A stretch of 64,000 bases of DNA from Salinicola endophyticus (GCF_040536835.1 NZ_CP159578.1:1240001-1304000); one strand, 5' to 3'; numbered from the stretch's first letter, positions 49,108 through 58,344 are shown. Notes: generated by a model from the letters alone, not told the origin. Translations and numbers: made by a program.

Positions 49108-50093
49108 CACAGAATCTCGCTGAAGAAGTGATCGCGCTGGCCCATCACCAGGCTCGAACGCTTGTGCGGGAAGTCGAAGTCGCGCAGGCGCTCGAGCCCG
49201 AGGCGCCCCAGATGGCGGAACAGCCGCTGGTTGTCGTGGCGCGGCTCCAGCACCAGGCGAGTGGTGCGCGGCTCGCAGAGATAGGCGTAGTGGCTGAGCC
49301 CGCCCAGCCAGGCATCGACGAACTGCGGCCCGCGCACGTCCTCTTCGCCCACCAGCAGATGAATGCCGCGGTCGAAGGGTGCCCAGGGGTAGTAGGGGGC
49401 GAGACGATCCTCGGCGGCCCAGTAAAGTTCGAAGTAGCCGAACGCGCGGCCGTCGAACTCCCCGATCAGCGGCAGGGTGTGCGGGTCGGCCAGGCGCTGG
49501 TCGATGAATTCGGCCAGCTCCGTTTCGGGCCACGCCTGCTCCCAGAACTCGGCCACCCGCGGCAGATGCATCCAGCGCACGAAGCGTTCGAGGTCGCGCT
49601 CGCGCTCGATCACGCGCAGGCTGAAGGTCTGGCCCAGCTTGGGCATCTGCCGCCGGTAGACCTCGCCGCTCGGCTTGGCCGGGCGCCGGGGGTGGCCCAG
49701 CTCGGGGGCGAAGGGCGTCTGCGCCGGGGTGGGCGGGGCATGGCGCAGCCAGTGCCACGGCTGCTGATAGAAGACCGAGCGCAGCACCCGCGGGCCGCCC
49801 AGGGTGGCGATGAGCGTCGGCCAGTCCGGGTGCGCCTGCCACTCCGCGTCTTCGAGCACCAGCAGCTCCAGCGTCGGGTGGCGGGCGAAGGCGGCATCGA
49901 GGACTGCGATCAGCGAGTGCGGAGCGCGCTCGCCGGTGGCGTTCAGGCGCGCGGCGCGGTCGGCGAGGAAGGCAAGCGAGTTCTCGGCACCGCGTGTCTT
50001 GGCAGCGTCGGTCTGGCCGAGCGAGTGATCGGGCGTGGCTGTCAGTGCGTCTGTCGGCGTGTCTTGCAGCGTGTCTGGCGACGTAGCAGTCAT
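49107..50093 (-). CDS. iucB: IucB-like N6-hydroxylysine acetyltransferase
   Basis: This 328-residue protein has a C-terminal GNAT domain of the siderophore acetyltransferase family (LRVIERERDLERFVRWMHLPRVAEFWEQ ... FGYFELYWAAEDRLAPYY ... LEPRHDNQRLFRHLGRLG). It should transfer an acyl group, usually acetyl, to the hydroxylated lysine. The N-terminal 130 residues are poorly conserved, as in E. coli IucB. Its start overlaps iucA by 4 bases. Confidence 0.92.
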   Translation of the reverse strand: MTATSPDTLQDTPTDALTATPDHSLGQTDAAKTRGAENSLAFLADRAARLNATGERAPHSLIAVLDAAFARHPTLELLVLEDAEWQAHPDWPTLIATLGGPRVLRSVFYQQPWHWLRHAPPTPAQTPFAPELGHPRRPAKPSGEVYRRQMPKLGQTFSLRVIERERDLERFVRWMHLPRVAEFWEQAWPETELAEFIDQRLADPHTLPLIGEFDGRAFGYFELYWAAEDRLAPYYPWAPFDRGIHLLVGEEDVRGPQFVDAWLGGLSHYAYLCEPRTTRLVLEPRHDNQRLFRHLGRLGLERLRDFDFPHKRSSLVMGQRDHFFSEIL

Positions 50094-51898
50094 GCGATGG
50101 CTCCGGTGGGGCGGTTGGCGTTCGGCGTCGCGGTCGGCGCTGCCTGCGAGCCGTCGAGGGGGTGGATCAGCGGGGCCGTCAACGGATTGCGCAGCGGCAG
50201 GTAGAGGCGGGCGGGGTTGCCCAGGGTCGCCTCGTTGACGCCGCTCAGGTAGCAGAAGAAGTTGCCCTTCACCTCCAGTTCGGCGGCGTTCAGGGCGTGA
50301 TCCAGGCAGTCGAGATCGCCGTCGAGCCGTTCGCGCAGGCCTTCGAGATGGGCGCGCAGATCGGCCAGCAGCAGCGCTTCCTCGGCCAGGCCGTCGGCGG
50401 CCAGGGCGCTGGTGACGGCGAAGGTGGAGTTGATCAGCAGGTAGTAGAGGAAGTAGCGGCGCAGGGTGTCGCGGGACCAGTGGTTTTCCGGTGTCTCGGC
50501 CAGCTGCGGATGGCGCGCGAGGAAGTGGTCGCTCACACCGCTGCCCTGGCAGTCGCGGTAGTCCATGCCCACCGGCCAGCCCTGGTCGAGGCGCAGCACG
50601 ATGTTCTGCTGATGCGCCAGCAGCACGATGCCCTCTTCCACCACCAGCCCGAACAGCGGTGTGAGCACCCGCTCGCAGAAGGCGGCGAACCAGCCGCGGG
50701 TGGCCTCGGCCAGCGGCTCGTTGCGCTGGTTGGCGGCGGCGCGGACCCGGGCGGCGAGCAGCGATTCGCCCTCAGCCGCCAGCGGCTGCTGGGTCAGGGT
50801 GGCGAGCACCACCGCCTCGGCTTGCGGCGCGTGCTGCAGCGGGTTCTCGCGCAGCAGCACCAGGCTGGCGGCATCCACCTCGCCCTCGGCGTCACGCCAG
50901 CCGAGCCAGGCCGGCTCCTGCATCACGTTGAAGCCGGGGAAGCGCCGGGCGATATCGAGATCGCGCATCCAGGCATCCAGACGCAGCCCGCGGGTGACCT
51001 CCTTGACGCTGAGCAGGCGCAGTGAATTGGTCAGGCGGGCGGAGAGCGAGCCCTTGACCATCCACGGCGCACCGCTGGCGTAGAGCGAACGATGCGATGA
51101 AGTGGGGTACCACTCGGCCTGGCTCTCGCCCAGCCATACGAGCTCACCCGCGGCCTCGAGCGCCTGCACGCCGGGCTGCGCGCGCAGGTGCCGGGCCTGC
51201 CATGGGTGCATGGGCAGGGCGACGAACGCCTGCCCGGTCGCGCTCATCGGCAGCCGCGCGGCCAGCTCGGCGGGCAGCAGGTCGGCGGCCAGCTCGGCGG
51301 CGCTCTGGTCGCGGCTGGAAGCCTCGACCACCCGCTCGGGGGCGACACCCCACCAGGCGAGACCGACCCGGGCGCGGTGCTCGGGGCAGTAGCGCTGCGC
51401 CTCCTGCGCGGTGAAGGGTGCCCGCGACTTGGGCGCGGGGTGGAAGGCGTGGCCGGCGAGCAGGCCCTGCTCGGCGGCGACGAAATCGAGCGGGCCCTGC
51501 TGCAGCCGGGTCAGATCGTCCCGCGCCTCTAAGCTCTCCTGGGTATTGGCGCGGCTCTCCAGCACCCGCTCGCGGAAGCGGGCGCGGGAGTCGGCGTCGA
51601 GTTCGCCGACCAGTGCCGGCGTCGCCAGCACCCGATCCAGCGCCGTGGCGAAGTCGAGCGGCTGCGATGTGCCGTGACGCACCTGGTGCGGCGGCCACAC
51701 GAAGCGGCACTCGCCGCTGGCGCTGCGGTGGTGCAGGCGAAGATGCAGCTCGCCGTCGCTCAGCGGCAGCACCGCACGCTCACCGCTCGCGTCGCTGACC
51801 AGCCGCCAGTGTGAGCACTCGCGCAGTAGCGCATTGAAGAAACAGCTCGCGGCGAGATCGACGCGCGAGGGGGCCGCAGAGGGCGTGGTATTCGGCAT
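50090..51898 (-). CDS. iucA: IucA-like NIS synthetase
   Basis: This 602-residue synthetase is the first enzyme gene of the operon. Diagnostic parts are VALPMHPWQARHLR, YPTSSHRSLYASGAPWMVKGSLSARLTNSLR and FFCYLSGVN near the end. In aerobactin synthesis IucA couples the first acetylated hydroxylysine to citrate. AAAAGGAGTCGTCCC precedes the ATG and an AT-rich Fur-like site lies about 45 bases upstream, so iron control is expected. Gene order A-B-C-D equals that of E. coli iucABCD. Confidence 0.94.
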   Translation of the reverse strand: MPNTTPSAAPSRVDLAASCFFNALLRECSHWRLVSDASGERAVLPLSDGELHLRLHHRSASGECRFVWPPHQVRHGTSQPLDFATALDRVLATPALVGELDADSRARFRERVLESRANTQESLEARDDLTRLQQGPLDFVAAEQGLLAGHAFHPAPKSRAPFTAQEAQRYCPEHRARVGLAWWGVAPERVVEASSRDQSAAELAADLLPAELAARLPMSATGQAFVALPMHPWQARHLRAQPGVQALEAAGELVWLGESQAEWYPTSSHRSLYASGAPWMVKGSLSARLTNSLRLLSVKEVTRGLRLDAWMRDLDIARRFPGFNVMQEPAWLGWRDAEGEVDAASLVLLRENPLQHAPQAEAVVLATLTQQPLAAEGESLLAARVRAAANQRNEPLAEATRGWFAAFCERVLTPLFGLVVEEGIVLLAHQQNIVLRLDQGWPVGMDYRDCQGSGVSDHFLARHPQLAETPENHWSRDTLRRYFLYYLLINSTFAVTSALAADGLAEEALLLADLRAHLEGLRERLDGDLDCLDHALNAAELEVKGNFFCYLSGVNEATLGNPARLYLPLRNPLTAPLIHPLDGSQAAPTATPNANRPTGAIA

Positions 51899-51941
51899 GG
51901 GACGACTCCTTTTCCGAGAATCCTTTTGAGAATGCTAAGGC

Positions 51942-51965
51942 AAATAAAAATCATTCATTTTAATT
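51942..51965 (-). promoter_or_regulatory. Fur-box-like site before iucA
   Basis: AAATAAAAATCATTCATTTTAATT, an AT-rich block with ATCATT and its near-complement AATGA, 44 bases upstream of the iucA start in otherwise GC-rich DNA. Confidence 0.6.
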
Positions 51966-52006
51966 GAGTGTGTTGATTCAGGGTCATCGCGTGGGATTTC
52001 CGGCGT

Positions 52007-52054
52007 GTGGTGTTCTCGGGTCGTGGCGTTTCTAGTTCGTGCTGTTTCTGGCTC
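52007..52054. repeat. 16-bp tandem repeat, three units
   Basis: GTGGTGTTCTCGGGTC, GTGGCGTTTCTAGTTC and GTGCTGTTTCTGGCTC follow without gaps, between the MFS exporter stop codon and iucA. Confidence 0.75.
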
Positions 52055-52112
52055 GTAACGTGTCAGGGATGGGCGGTCATGCATGCGGCCCCAACGTGAA
52101 GGTGGGTGGGCA

Positions 52113-53387
52113 TCAGGGGTGACCGCCATGCCGGGCCATGGCGGTGCGTTCGCCGCTTCGCCCGCGGCGCGCCAGCGGGATCAGCAGCAGCAGCGCCACG
52201 GCGGCCATCAGTGCCAGGGGCAGCAGGCGGCCAGGGTCGATCAGACTGACGCAGAGCGCCGCCAGGCCGTAGCCCAGGGTGTGCGCCATGCTCAGCAGGC
52301 CGGCGCTGGTACCCTGGGCCTGGTGGCGGGTAGCCGCCTCGGTATAGCCGGGGACGGCCAGGGCGGCGCCGGTGCTCGCCAGCACCACGCCGAGCGCGAA
52401 CAGCAGGCCGAGGCCGATATACAGACCCGGCGTGAGTGTGAACGTGGCGGTGGCGGCGAGCAGGGCATAGCCCAGCGCCAGCCCTGCGGCACCCAGTGCC
52501 AGCAGCGCGCGGCTCTCCAGGCGGCGGGCTCGGACCACCCCGATCTGGGTGGCGAGTGCCCCCACCGCCCCCAGCGAGAGCAGCACGCCCATCCAGTGGC
52601 CGGCACGCGTGGCATCGATCGCCAGCGCCTGCTGCAGCGAGGCCGGCAGACCCAGCTGCATCAGCGAGACCGACATCGCCAGCAGCAGTGCCATGGCCAG
52701 ATAGGCCAGGTTGCTGCGCGGGGGCAAACGGCGGGCGATGCCCTGGGGTGACTGCGCGGTGGTGTCGCGTGCGGCGGAATGCGCGGTATCGATAGTGCCC
52801 GTGTCGCGGGTCGGCTGCGGGACGCCGGGCAGCAGCAGCAGCGCCAGCAGCCCGGCCACCAGCATCAGCGCGAACGGCGCATACACCGACAGGCTCAGGC
52901 TGGCGGCGGCGAGCAGCGGGCCGAGCAGGCGGCCGCTGCTGAGGCCGGCGCTGACCGCGGCCAGCGCCGGCAGACGCTCGCCACCCGGGTGCAATGCCAG
53001 CGCCCACTGCTGGCAGGCCGGCACCATGCCCGACACCGTCAGGCCGTAGAGCACCCGGGCCACGGCCAGCACCACCAGCATGGCCAGCGGCGAGAGCAGG
53101 CCCGCCACCGAGGCCCACAGCGCGGCCGCGATCAGCGCGAAGCTGAGCAGATAGCCCAGTAGCGCCTGCACCACCACCAGCCGCGCGCCGCGCCGGTCGG
53201 CGACGCCACCCCAGAAGGGACTGCCGACGAGAAACAGCATCGACCCGAGCAGAATCAACCCCGCCCACTGCGACAGCGGCAGCCCGAAGTGCGCCACCAG
53301 CAGCGGCAGCATCACCAGCAGGCCGTTCTGACCCAGGCCCAGCAGGGCAGCGCAGGCGCCGAGGCGCCACAGGGGAGGTAAGGACAT
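52113..53387 (-). CDS. MFS transporter, probable siderophore exporter
   Basis: This 424-residue protein has 12 hydrophobic segments and the MFS loop motif GVADRRGARLVVV after the second segment. Its place between the IutA-like receptor and iucA, with its own Fur-like site, matches the position of siderophore exporters such as ShiF in aerobactin loci, so export of the siderophore is the likely role (inference). The ribosome-binding site is weak. The last 60 residues contain one more segment and a short basic tail. Confidence 0.88.
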   Translation of the reverse strand: MSLPPLWRLGACAALLGLGQNGLLVMLPLLVAHFGLPLSQWAGLILLGSMLFLVGSPFWGGVADRRGARLVVVQALLGYLLSFALIAAALWASVAGLLSPLAMLVVLAVARVLYGLTVSGMVPACQQWALALHPGGERLPALAAVSAGLSSGRLLGPLLAAASLSLSVYAPFALMLVAGLLALLLLPGVPQPTRDTGTIDTAHSAARDTTAQSPQGIARRLPPRSNLAYLAMALLLAMSVSLMQLGLPASLQQALAIDATRAGHWMGVLLSLGAVGALATQIGVVRARRLESRALLALGAAGLALGYALLAATATFTLTPGLYIGLGLLFALGVVLASTGAALAVPGYTEAATRHQAQGTSAGLLSMAHTLGYGLAALCVSLIDPGRLLPLALMAAVALLLLIPLARRGRSGERTAMARHGGHP

Positions 53388-53410
53388 GCCACGCTCGCTG
53401 AAAATTTGAG

Positions 53411-53437
53411 AATAAGAATTATTATCATATTAGAGGT
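53411..53437 (-). promoter_or_regulatory. Fur-box-like site before the MFS exporter
   Basis: AATAAGAATTATTATCATATTAGAGG: GAATAAGAATTATTATCAT agrees well with the GATAATGATAATCATTATC consensus. It lies 24 bases upstream of the start codon. Confidence 0.7.
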
Positions 53438-53500
53438 GGGTGTCAACGCGCGATACGCAGCGTTGCGTGAAGGTTCGTATCAGGGGTTCTTGCTAAAGGC

Positions 53501-53556
53501 ATCGTCGCGACGGGTCTCGTCGCGCGTGGAGGGTTCGTCGCGCGCGGAGGGGTCGC
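53501..53556. repeat. 15-18 bp degenerate tandem repeat
   Basis: TCGTCGCGACGGGTC, TCGTCGCGCGTGGAGGGT and TCGTCGCGCGCGGAGGGG-like units follow each other between the MFS exporter gene and the receptor gene. Confidence 0.65.
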
Positions 53557-53634
53557 CTGCAGAGAGAGAAGGGCTCAGGGCGCCGGGGCGTCGCACGCGG
53601 GAATGATGACGATGGATGGACGAACGACAGGCCA

Positions 53635-53657
53635 ACGCCCACCACTCGGGTGGGCGT
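53635..53657 (-). terminator. hairpin after the receptor gene
   Basis: Arms ACGCCCACC / GGTGGGCGT with a 5-base loop, 30 bases after the receptor stop codon on the minus strand. The T run is weak. Confidence 0.6.
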
Positions 53658-53686
53658 CGGCTCGGCGGGAGGCGATCCCTGCGTCG

Positions 53687-55798
53687 TCAGTACTGGTGTG
53701 ACCAGGTCAGGCTGTAGGTGCGGCCGCGGCCCTGGTAGTCGTAGAGATACTCGGGGCCGTAGTAGGGCGAGTAGAACATGGTCGCGCGCTGCCCCCACAC
53801 GGTGGAGTACTGCTTGTCGGTGAGGTTCTCCACCCCCAGGCTGAACTTGCCGAAGCCGGTCTGCTGGCTCAGCAGCAGATCGAAGGTGGTGTAGCCGTCG
53901 ATTTCGCGGTCGTTGTCGTCCTCGAGGTCGAAGGCGTGGTTGGCCTGCAGGCGCACCGAGCGCTCGAAGTCGGACCAGCCGACGAACGCGGTCGCCGAGG
54001 AGAGCGAGGCGTAGCGGGCGTCGCGCTTCTTCCAGTCGCCGTCGGCGTCTTTCTGCTCGGAGCGCACCAGATTCAGCGTGCTGCCGGCCTCGAAGCCGTT
54101 GTCGAAGTAGCGGGTCACGGCGCCCTCGAGGCCGTAGTCGCGTTTCTTCTCGTCGATCACTTCGACGCTCAGATCCTCGGCGTTCTCCACCGCCTTGTCG
54201 GACCAGGCGTAGTAGACCGCCGCCTGGGTGCTCCAGCCACCGCCCTGATAGCGCCAGCCGAGTTCGACCTGATCGGTCTTGATCGCGCTCAGCGGGTTGG
54301 CCGAGACGCTGATGTCGGGGCTCTTGCCGTAGTACTTGGCCGGGTCGGGCAGCTCGAAGCCCTGGCTGTAGCGCAGCCAGTTCTGGTGGCCGTTACCGTA
54401 GTCGTAGAGGGCGCTGGCGTTGACCAGGGTGGCATCGTAGTGGTTGCTGCCGCCAGGGACGCCCTTGAAGTCGTCGACGTCGACGTTCATGCGCTGCTGG
54501 CGCGCACCCGCCGAGAGCTTGAGCCCGCGGGTCGCCTGCCAGTCGGCCTGGGCGAAGGCGGCGACGGTGTCGACCTGGTAGCCGGGATAGCGATCCTCGG
54601 AGCGCGCCTCGCGCTGGGTCAGCGCGCCGCTGGCATTGGTGACGTCACGATCGAAGAAGATCTGGTCGGCATCGAACTTCTCGCGGCTCAGATCGACCCC
54701 GTAGGTGAGGCCGACGCTGTCGCTCAGCTGGGCATCGAACAGCCCCTTGATGCCGCTCAGCTTGGTGTTCTGCTGCGAGGCGCGGAACTCGTAGTAGTCC
54801 GGGTTGCGCCAGTTCGGCGAGGGGTAGGGGAAGGCGTTGAACTTGGCCTCCTCCTCGCGGTGGAACGCCTGCAGATAGAAGTCCTGACCCAGCAGATCGC
54901 CATGGTGATACTGCACATTGATCATCTTGCGATCGGTGGCCGGGTCGCGGTCCGAGCTGTAGCCGTCGCGGATCTCGGCGTCGTCGAGGTTGGGCGTGGC
55001 GTCGCCGAGATGGGGGAAGTAGACCCCGCGGTGCCCCTCGTAGCCGGAGCGGTAGAGCTGGGCGCCGATGCTCAGCGACTGCTCCTGGGTGAGCACGATA
55101 TTGAGGTTGCCCATCAGATCGATGCTGCGGTTGTCCTGCAGATCGGTCTGGGTGATGTCGGGGAATATCTCGTTGCCGCTGCCGTCGAACTGGCGGCCGT
55201 TGTCGCGGTAGGCGACCCCCAGATAGCCCTGGACGTGCTCGTTGCCGCCGCTGACCGACTGATCGAGATGGTAGTCGAGGTCGTCGCCGTCGTTGAGCCC
55301 GCTGGTCACGCCCGCCTGGGTACGCAGGGTAGGAGCGCCCGCCTTGCCCTTGCGGGTGATGATATTGATGATGCCGCCGGTGGCGCCGCCGCCGTAGAGG
55401 CTGTTGGCCCCGGAGATCACCTCGACGTGGTCGATGTTGAACGGATCGATGGCATCGAACTGGCGCGACAGCCCGCGCGAGCTGTTCATCGAGACGCCGT
55501 CGATCAGCACCTGCACGCTGCGCCCGCGCATGTTCTGGCCGTAGTTGGTGCGCCCCTGCGGCGCCAGATCGAGCCCTGGCACCAGCTTGCCCAGGGCGCT
55601 CTTGAGGTCGGCGCCGGTATCCAGCTGCTGCTGTAGCTCTTCGTGCTCGATCACCCAGACCGTTCCGGGGATCTGGCTGATCTGGGTCGGGGTGCGCGAG
55701 CCCACCACCACCACGGTGTCGTTGGATTCCTGGGCCTGCAGCGGCAGTGCGGACGCGCCGGCGACGACCGCGAGGCCAAGCGTCATTGTCTTCTTCAT
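53687..55798 (-). CDS. iutA: IutA-like TonB-dependent siderophore receptor
   Basis: This 703-residue outer-membrane receptor has a signal peptide (cleavage near PLQA-Q), a plug domain with QIPGTVWVIEHEELQQQL, RTNYGQNMRGRSVQVLIDGV and DPFNIDHVEVISGANSLYGGG, and a beta-barrel ending in the aromatic WSHQY. These plug segments read almost like E. coli IutA, the ferric aerobactin receptor. AAGGGAAC precedes the ATG and a Fur-like site lies 75 bases upstream. It is transcribed ahead of the exporter and iucABCD. Confidence 0.93.
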   Translation of the reverse strand: MKKTMTLGLAVVAGASALPLQAQESNDTVVVVGSRTPTQISQIPGTVWVIEHEELQQQLDTGADLKSALGKLVPGLDLAPQGRTNYGQNMRGRSVQVLIDGVSMNSSRGLSRQFDAIDPFNIDHVEVISGANSLYGGGATGGIINIITRKGKAGAPTLRTQAGVTSGLNDGDDLDYHLDQSVSGGNEHVQGYLGVAYRDNGRQFDGSGNEIFPDITQTDLQDNRSIDLMGNLNIVLTQEQSLSIGAQLYRSGYEGHRGVYFPHLGDATPNLDDAEIRDGYSSDRDPATDRKMINVQYHHGDLLGQDFYLQAFHREEEAKFNAFPYPSPNWRNPDYYEFRASQQNTKLSGIKGLFDAQLSDSVGLTYGVDLSREKFDADQIFFDRDVTNASGALTQREARSEDRYPGYQVDTVAAFAQADWQATRGLKLSAGARQQRMNVDVDDFKGVPGGSNHYDATLVNASALYDYGNGHQNWLRYSQGFELPDPAKYYGKSPDISVSANPLSAIKTDQVELGWRYQGGGWSTQAAVYYAWSDKAVENAEDLSVEVIDEKKRDYGLEGAVTRYFDNGFEAGSTLNLVRSEQKDADGDWKKRDARYASLSSATAFVGWSDFERSVRLQANHAFDLEDDNDREIDGYTTFDLLLSQQTGFGKFSLGVENLTDKQYSTVWGQRATMFYSPYYGPEYLYDYQGRGRTYSLTWSHQY

Positions 55799-56194
55799 GG
55801 ATGTTCCCTTGCCGGTAACGAAACGTTATCGCTTGTGTCGAATCGAGTCCCGGATGCTAGCACTAATCAAAAGCAAAATGATAGTGATTCGTATTTGAGA
55901 ATTGGTGACATGGCGCATCCACTGAAACCGCCGTACGACGGGAGGGTGAGATCGTGTGACGAAACCGGCCGCGCACGGCGACGAACGCCGCCGGGGTACG
56001 GCGCTGTCGGCGCGCTGTGTCAGGATAGGCGAGTGGGAAAGACGCTGTTTGTAACAGCGAACGCTGCCGCCGGCAGGCGTTGTCTCGCTATCGTTGCGTC
56101 ATCGATTGCCGATTGTCTCGCGCAGGCGGAGGCCGCCGCCCGGACAGCATTCAGAGAGGGGGCAGGCTGTGCCTAGAGAGTGGGCAGACTGTGC
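55799..56194. other. gene-free region between the receptor and the ATPase gene
   Basis: About 400 bp that holds the Fur-like site of the receptor near 55873 and, at its far end, a 22-bp tandem repeat. No convincing gene was found in the remainder. Confidence 0.6.
55873..55898 (-). promoter_or_regulatory. Fur-box-like site before the IutA-like receptor
   Basis: GCAAAATGATAGTGATTCGTATTTGA contains AATGATAGTGATT, a good partial match to the Fur consensus, 75 bases upstream of the receptor start. Confidence 0.6.
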
Positions 56195-56196
56195 CT
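56153..56196. repeat. 22-bp tandem repeat, two units, abutting a stop codon
   Basis: AGAGAGGGGGCAGGCTGTGCCT and AGAGAGTGGGCAGACTGTGCCT agree in 20 of 22 bases. The minus-strand TAG of the ATPase gene lies at the junction (56195-56197). Confidence 0.85.
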
Positions 56197-56962
56197 AGGG
56201 CAGCACCGCGATGGGGCACTCATCCCCCGGATGCGGCATGACCCGCATGGGGATACCGTAGATCGCTTCCAGGGTGGCATCGCACATCAGCGTGCCCGGC
56301 TCGCCCTCGGCGAGCAGGCGGCCGCTGTGCAGGGCGACTAGATGGTCGCAGTAGCGCGCCGCCATATTGACGTCATGCAGTACGATCACCACGCCCAGGC
56401 CCAGCTCGCGGCAGAGCTTGCGCACCAGCGCCAATACCTCGACCTGATGGGCGATATCCAGCGCGGCCAGCGGTTCGTCGAGCAGCAGATAGCGACTGCC
56501 CTGGGCCAGCAGCATGGCCAGCCACACGCGCTGGCGCTCGCCGCCGGAGAGGGTGTCGACCAGGCGGTCGGCGAAGGCCTCGGTGTGGGTCAGCGCGATG
56601 GCGCGCTCGATCTGCTGCTGGTCGTGGGCGTTGAGCCGCCCCAGCAGACCGTGCCACGGGTAGCGCCCGAAGCCGATCAGCTCGCGGCAGGTGAGGTTCT
56701 CCGCGCTGGGCAGATGCTGGGGCAGATAGGCGACATGGCGGGCGAACTCGCGCGGTTTCCAGTTGGCCAGCGGGCGGCCGTCGAGGCTGATGGTGCCGCG
56801 GCTCACCGGCTGCTGCTGGGCGAGCAGCTTGAGCAGGGTCGACTTGCCGGAGCCGTTGTGGCCGATCAGGCCGTAGATGCGCCCTTCACCAAAGGTAAAA
56901 TCGATCGGGGAGAGCAGCTCGCGGCCCGCAATTTCGAAGCTCGCAGCCTGGAGTTCGAACAT
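56195..56962 (-). CDS. iron-siderophore ABC transporter ATPase (FhuC/FecE-like)
   Basis: This ABC ATPase of about 255 residues has Walker A GHNGSGKST, the Q-loop segment YLPQHLPSAENLT, signature LSGGERQRVWLA, Walker B YLLLDEPLAALD and the switch histidine in VIVLHDVNMA, all as in FhuC. It should power uptake of ferric siderophore across the inner membrane. Neither permease nor binding protein is encoded nearby, so partners must lie elsewhere. The ATG at 56962 is preferred; a TTG at 57001 would add 13 residues. Confidence 0.93.
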   Translation of the reverse strand: MFELQAASFEIAGRELLSPIDFTFGEGRIYGLIGHNGSGKSTLLKLLAQQQPVSRGTISLDGRPLANWKPREFARHVAYLPQHLPSAENLTCRELIGFGRYPWHGLLGRLNAHDQQQIERAIALTHTEAFADRLVDTLSGGERQRVWLAMLLAQGSRYLLLDEPLAALDIAHQVEVLALVRKLCRELGLGVVIVLHDVNMAARYCDHLVALHSGRLLAEGEPGTLMCDATLEAIYGIPMRVMPHPGDECPIAVLP

Positions 56963-57009
56963 GCCGGAACGACCTCGCAACGCAGGGGATGGGCGTGACA
57001 AGATGCAAT

Positions 57010-57040
57010 CCTAATTCAAATACGAACGCTTATCAAAAAG
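57010..57040. promoter_or_regulatory. AT-rich, weak Fur-like site in a divergent promoter region
   Basis: CTAATTCAAATACGAACGCTTATCAAAAAG, an AT-rich block between the divergent ATPase and membrane-protein genes. CAAATACG-AACGCTTATC is only a loose match to a Fur box. Confidence 0.35.
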
Positions 57041-57099
57041 ATCGCGCCGCCGTCAGCCCGCCATCCCAAGCCCGACCGGCAGCCAGGAGAGAGAAAACG

Positions 57100-58344
57100 A
57101 TGCGCTGGATACTCAAGAGCGCGCTGATCGCGCTGCTGTTCGCCGCGGGGATCGTGCTGGTGGCCTCGCCGCAGGCGTTCGATCAGCGCCTGGTGTCGCT
57201 GGAAGCGCAGCGGGCGCTGCCATCTCAGGCGCCGATGCTGGCGCGGGAGTCGCCGGCGCTCAACGCGGTGTTCCTGGCCATTGCCGACGACCCCTCGCTG
57301 TGGATGAGCGCGCGGCTGGCGATCCTCCACTACGGCGACGCGGCGCGGGATGTCCTGGTCGACTACGGCCTCGACCCGGCATTCCAGCAGGTGCTCGCCC
57401 GCTATGGCGCCGACAGCGTGCTGCCGGTGATCTACTACCGCGAGCACGACATCGCCACGCTGCGGCTGCAGCACTGGCTGGGCGAGCGCTACCGCGAGGC
57501 CAGCAGCCGTTTCGACCAGTGGTGGGGCGAAGAGCGCGCGGCTGCCGAGGCGGATAGCGGCCGCCAGGACAGCGCTGGTGACGGCGCCCAGGACGAGACC
57601 GGGCACGCGCCTCAGGCGCGGGCCCAGGATGACCAGCCTGCCGAGCTGACGCCGCTGATGCGCGGCCGCCTGGCCATCGCGGCCCTGGCGGTGGAGGGGC
57701 ACGATCTGCTGCGCGAGTTCGTGATCGGGCCGGATGGCGAGGTGACGCGGGTGCAGAGCGAGCGCCTGGTCAGCGATATCGGCGATCTCTTCACCAGCGG
57801 CGTGCGCGATCTCGAGCGCCAGTGGCGTCGCGGCGAGTCGATCGATGCCGTGGATGTCGGCTGGGCCGGGGTCGATCTGCTGGTGATGGCCAGCGCGGTC
57901 AAGGTGCTGCGGGCGGGGCGTGCACTGCGCGCCGGCGCGGCGGTGGAGGGGCAGGGCGTACGCGCCGCCTCCCGCGGCGTGCTGGTCGGTGGGCGTTTCG
58001 CCACGCTCTCTCGCGGGGCCAAGGTCGCCGCGGTGGCGGGTAGCGCCTATCTGGTGGTGCGCCACCCCAGCCTGATCAGTGCGGCCGGCGCCAGTGCCGC
58101 CCGCTGGCTGGGCTGGCCGGTGTGGCTGGGCCAGTTCGGCGTGTGGCTAGTGGTGCTGTGGCCGCTGCTGATCGTGACGCGCTTCGTCTACCGCTGGGTG
58201 CTGGCGCCGATGCTGTGGCTGCTGGTGCCGCTATTGAAGATGACCTCGCGCACCCCGCGCTGGCTGGCGCGTTCGGTGCGCCCGGCATCTGCGGGCGCAC
58301 CGGTGGCAGAGGGGGCGGGGTCGCCTGCGGAGTCGACGCGCTGA
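57100..58344 (+). CDS. membrane protein of unknown function
   Basis: I do not recognise this 414-residue protein. It has an N-terminal membrane anchor or signal (LKSALIALLFAAGIVLVAS), a soluble part to about residue 250 with an acidic, low-complexity linker (residues 145-180), and a C-terminal membrane region with several hydrophobic segments (GVDLLVMASAVKVL, VAAVAGSAYLVV, FGVWLVVLWPLLIVTRFVY and LAPMLWLLVPLL). The tail is basic. AGGAGAGAGAAAACG precedes the ATG. It is the only plus-strand gene of the iron island and lies between the FhuC-like ATPase and a TonB receptor, whose ends it nearly touches. An iron-related role is only suggested by position. Confidence 0.75.
   Translation: MRWILKSALIALLFAAGIVLVASPQAFDQRLVSLEAQRALPSQAPMLARESPALNAVFLAIADDPSLWMSARLAILHYGDAARDVLVDYGLDPAFQQVLARYGADSVLPVIYYREHDIATLRLQHWLGERYREASSRFDQWWGEERAAAEADSGRQDSAGDGAQDETGHAPQARAQDDQPAELTPLMRGRLAIAALAVEGHDLLREFVIGPDGEVTRVQSERLVSDIGDLFTSGVRDLERQWRRGESIDAVDVGWAGVDLLVMASAVKVLRAGRALRAGAAVEGQGVRAASRGVLVGGRFATLSRGAKVAAVAGSAYLVVRHPSLISAAGASAARWLGWPVWLGQFGVWLVVLWPLLIVTRFVYRWVLAPMLWLLVPLLKMTSRTPRWLARSVRPASAGAPVAEGAGSPAESTR

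Noticed and set aside
47032..49131. 699-codon open frame on the plus strand
   Set aside because: It is antisense to iucC, which has all expected motifs.
53936..55636. 566-codon open frame on the plus strand
   Set aside because: It is the antisense shadow of the IutA-like receptor.
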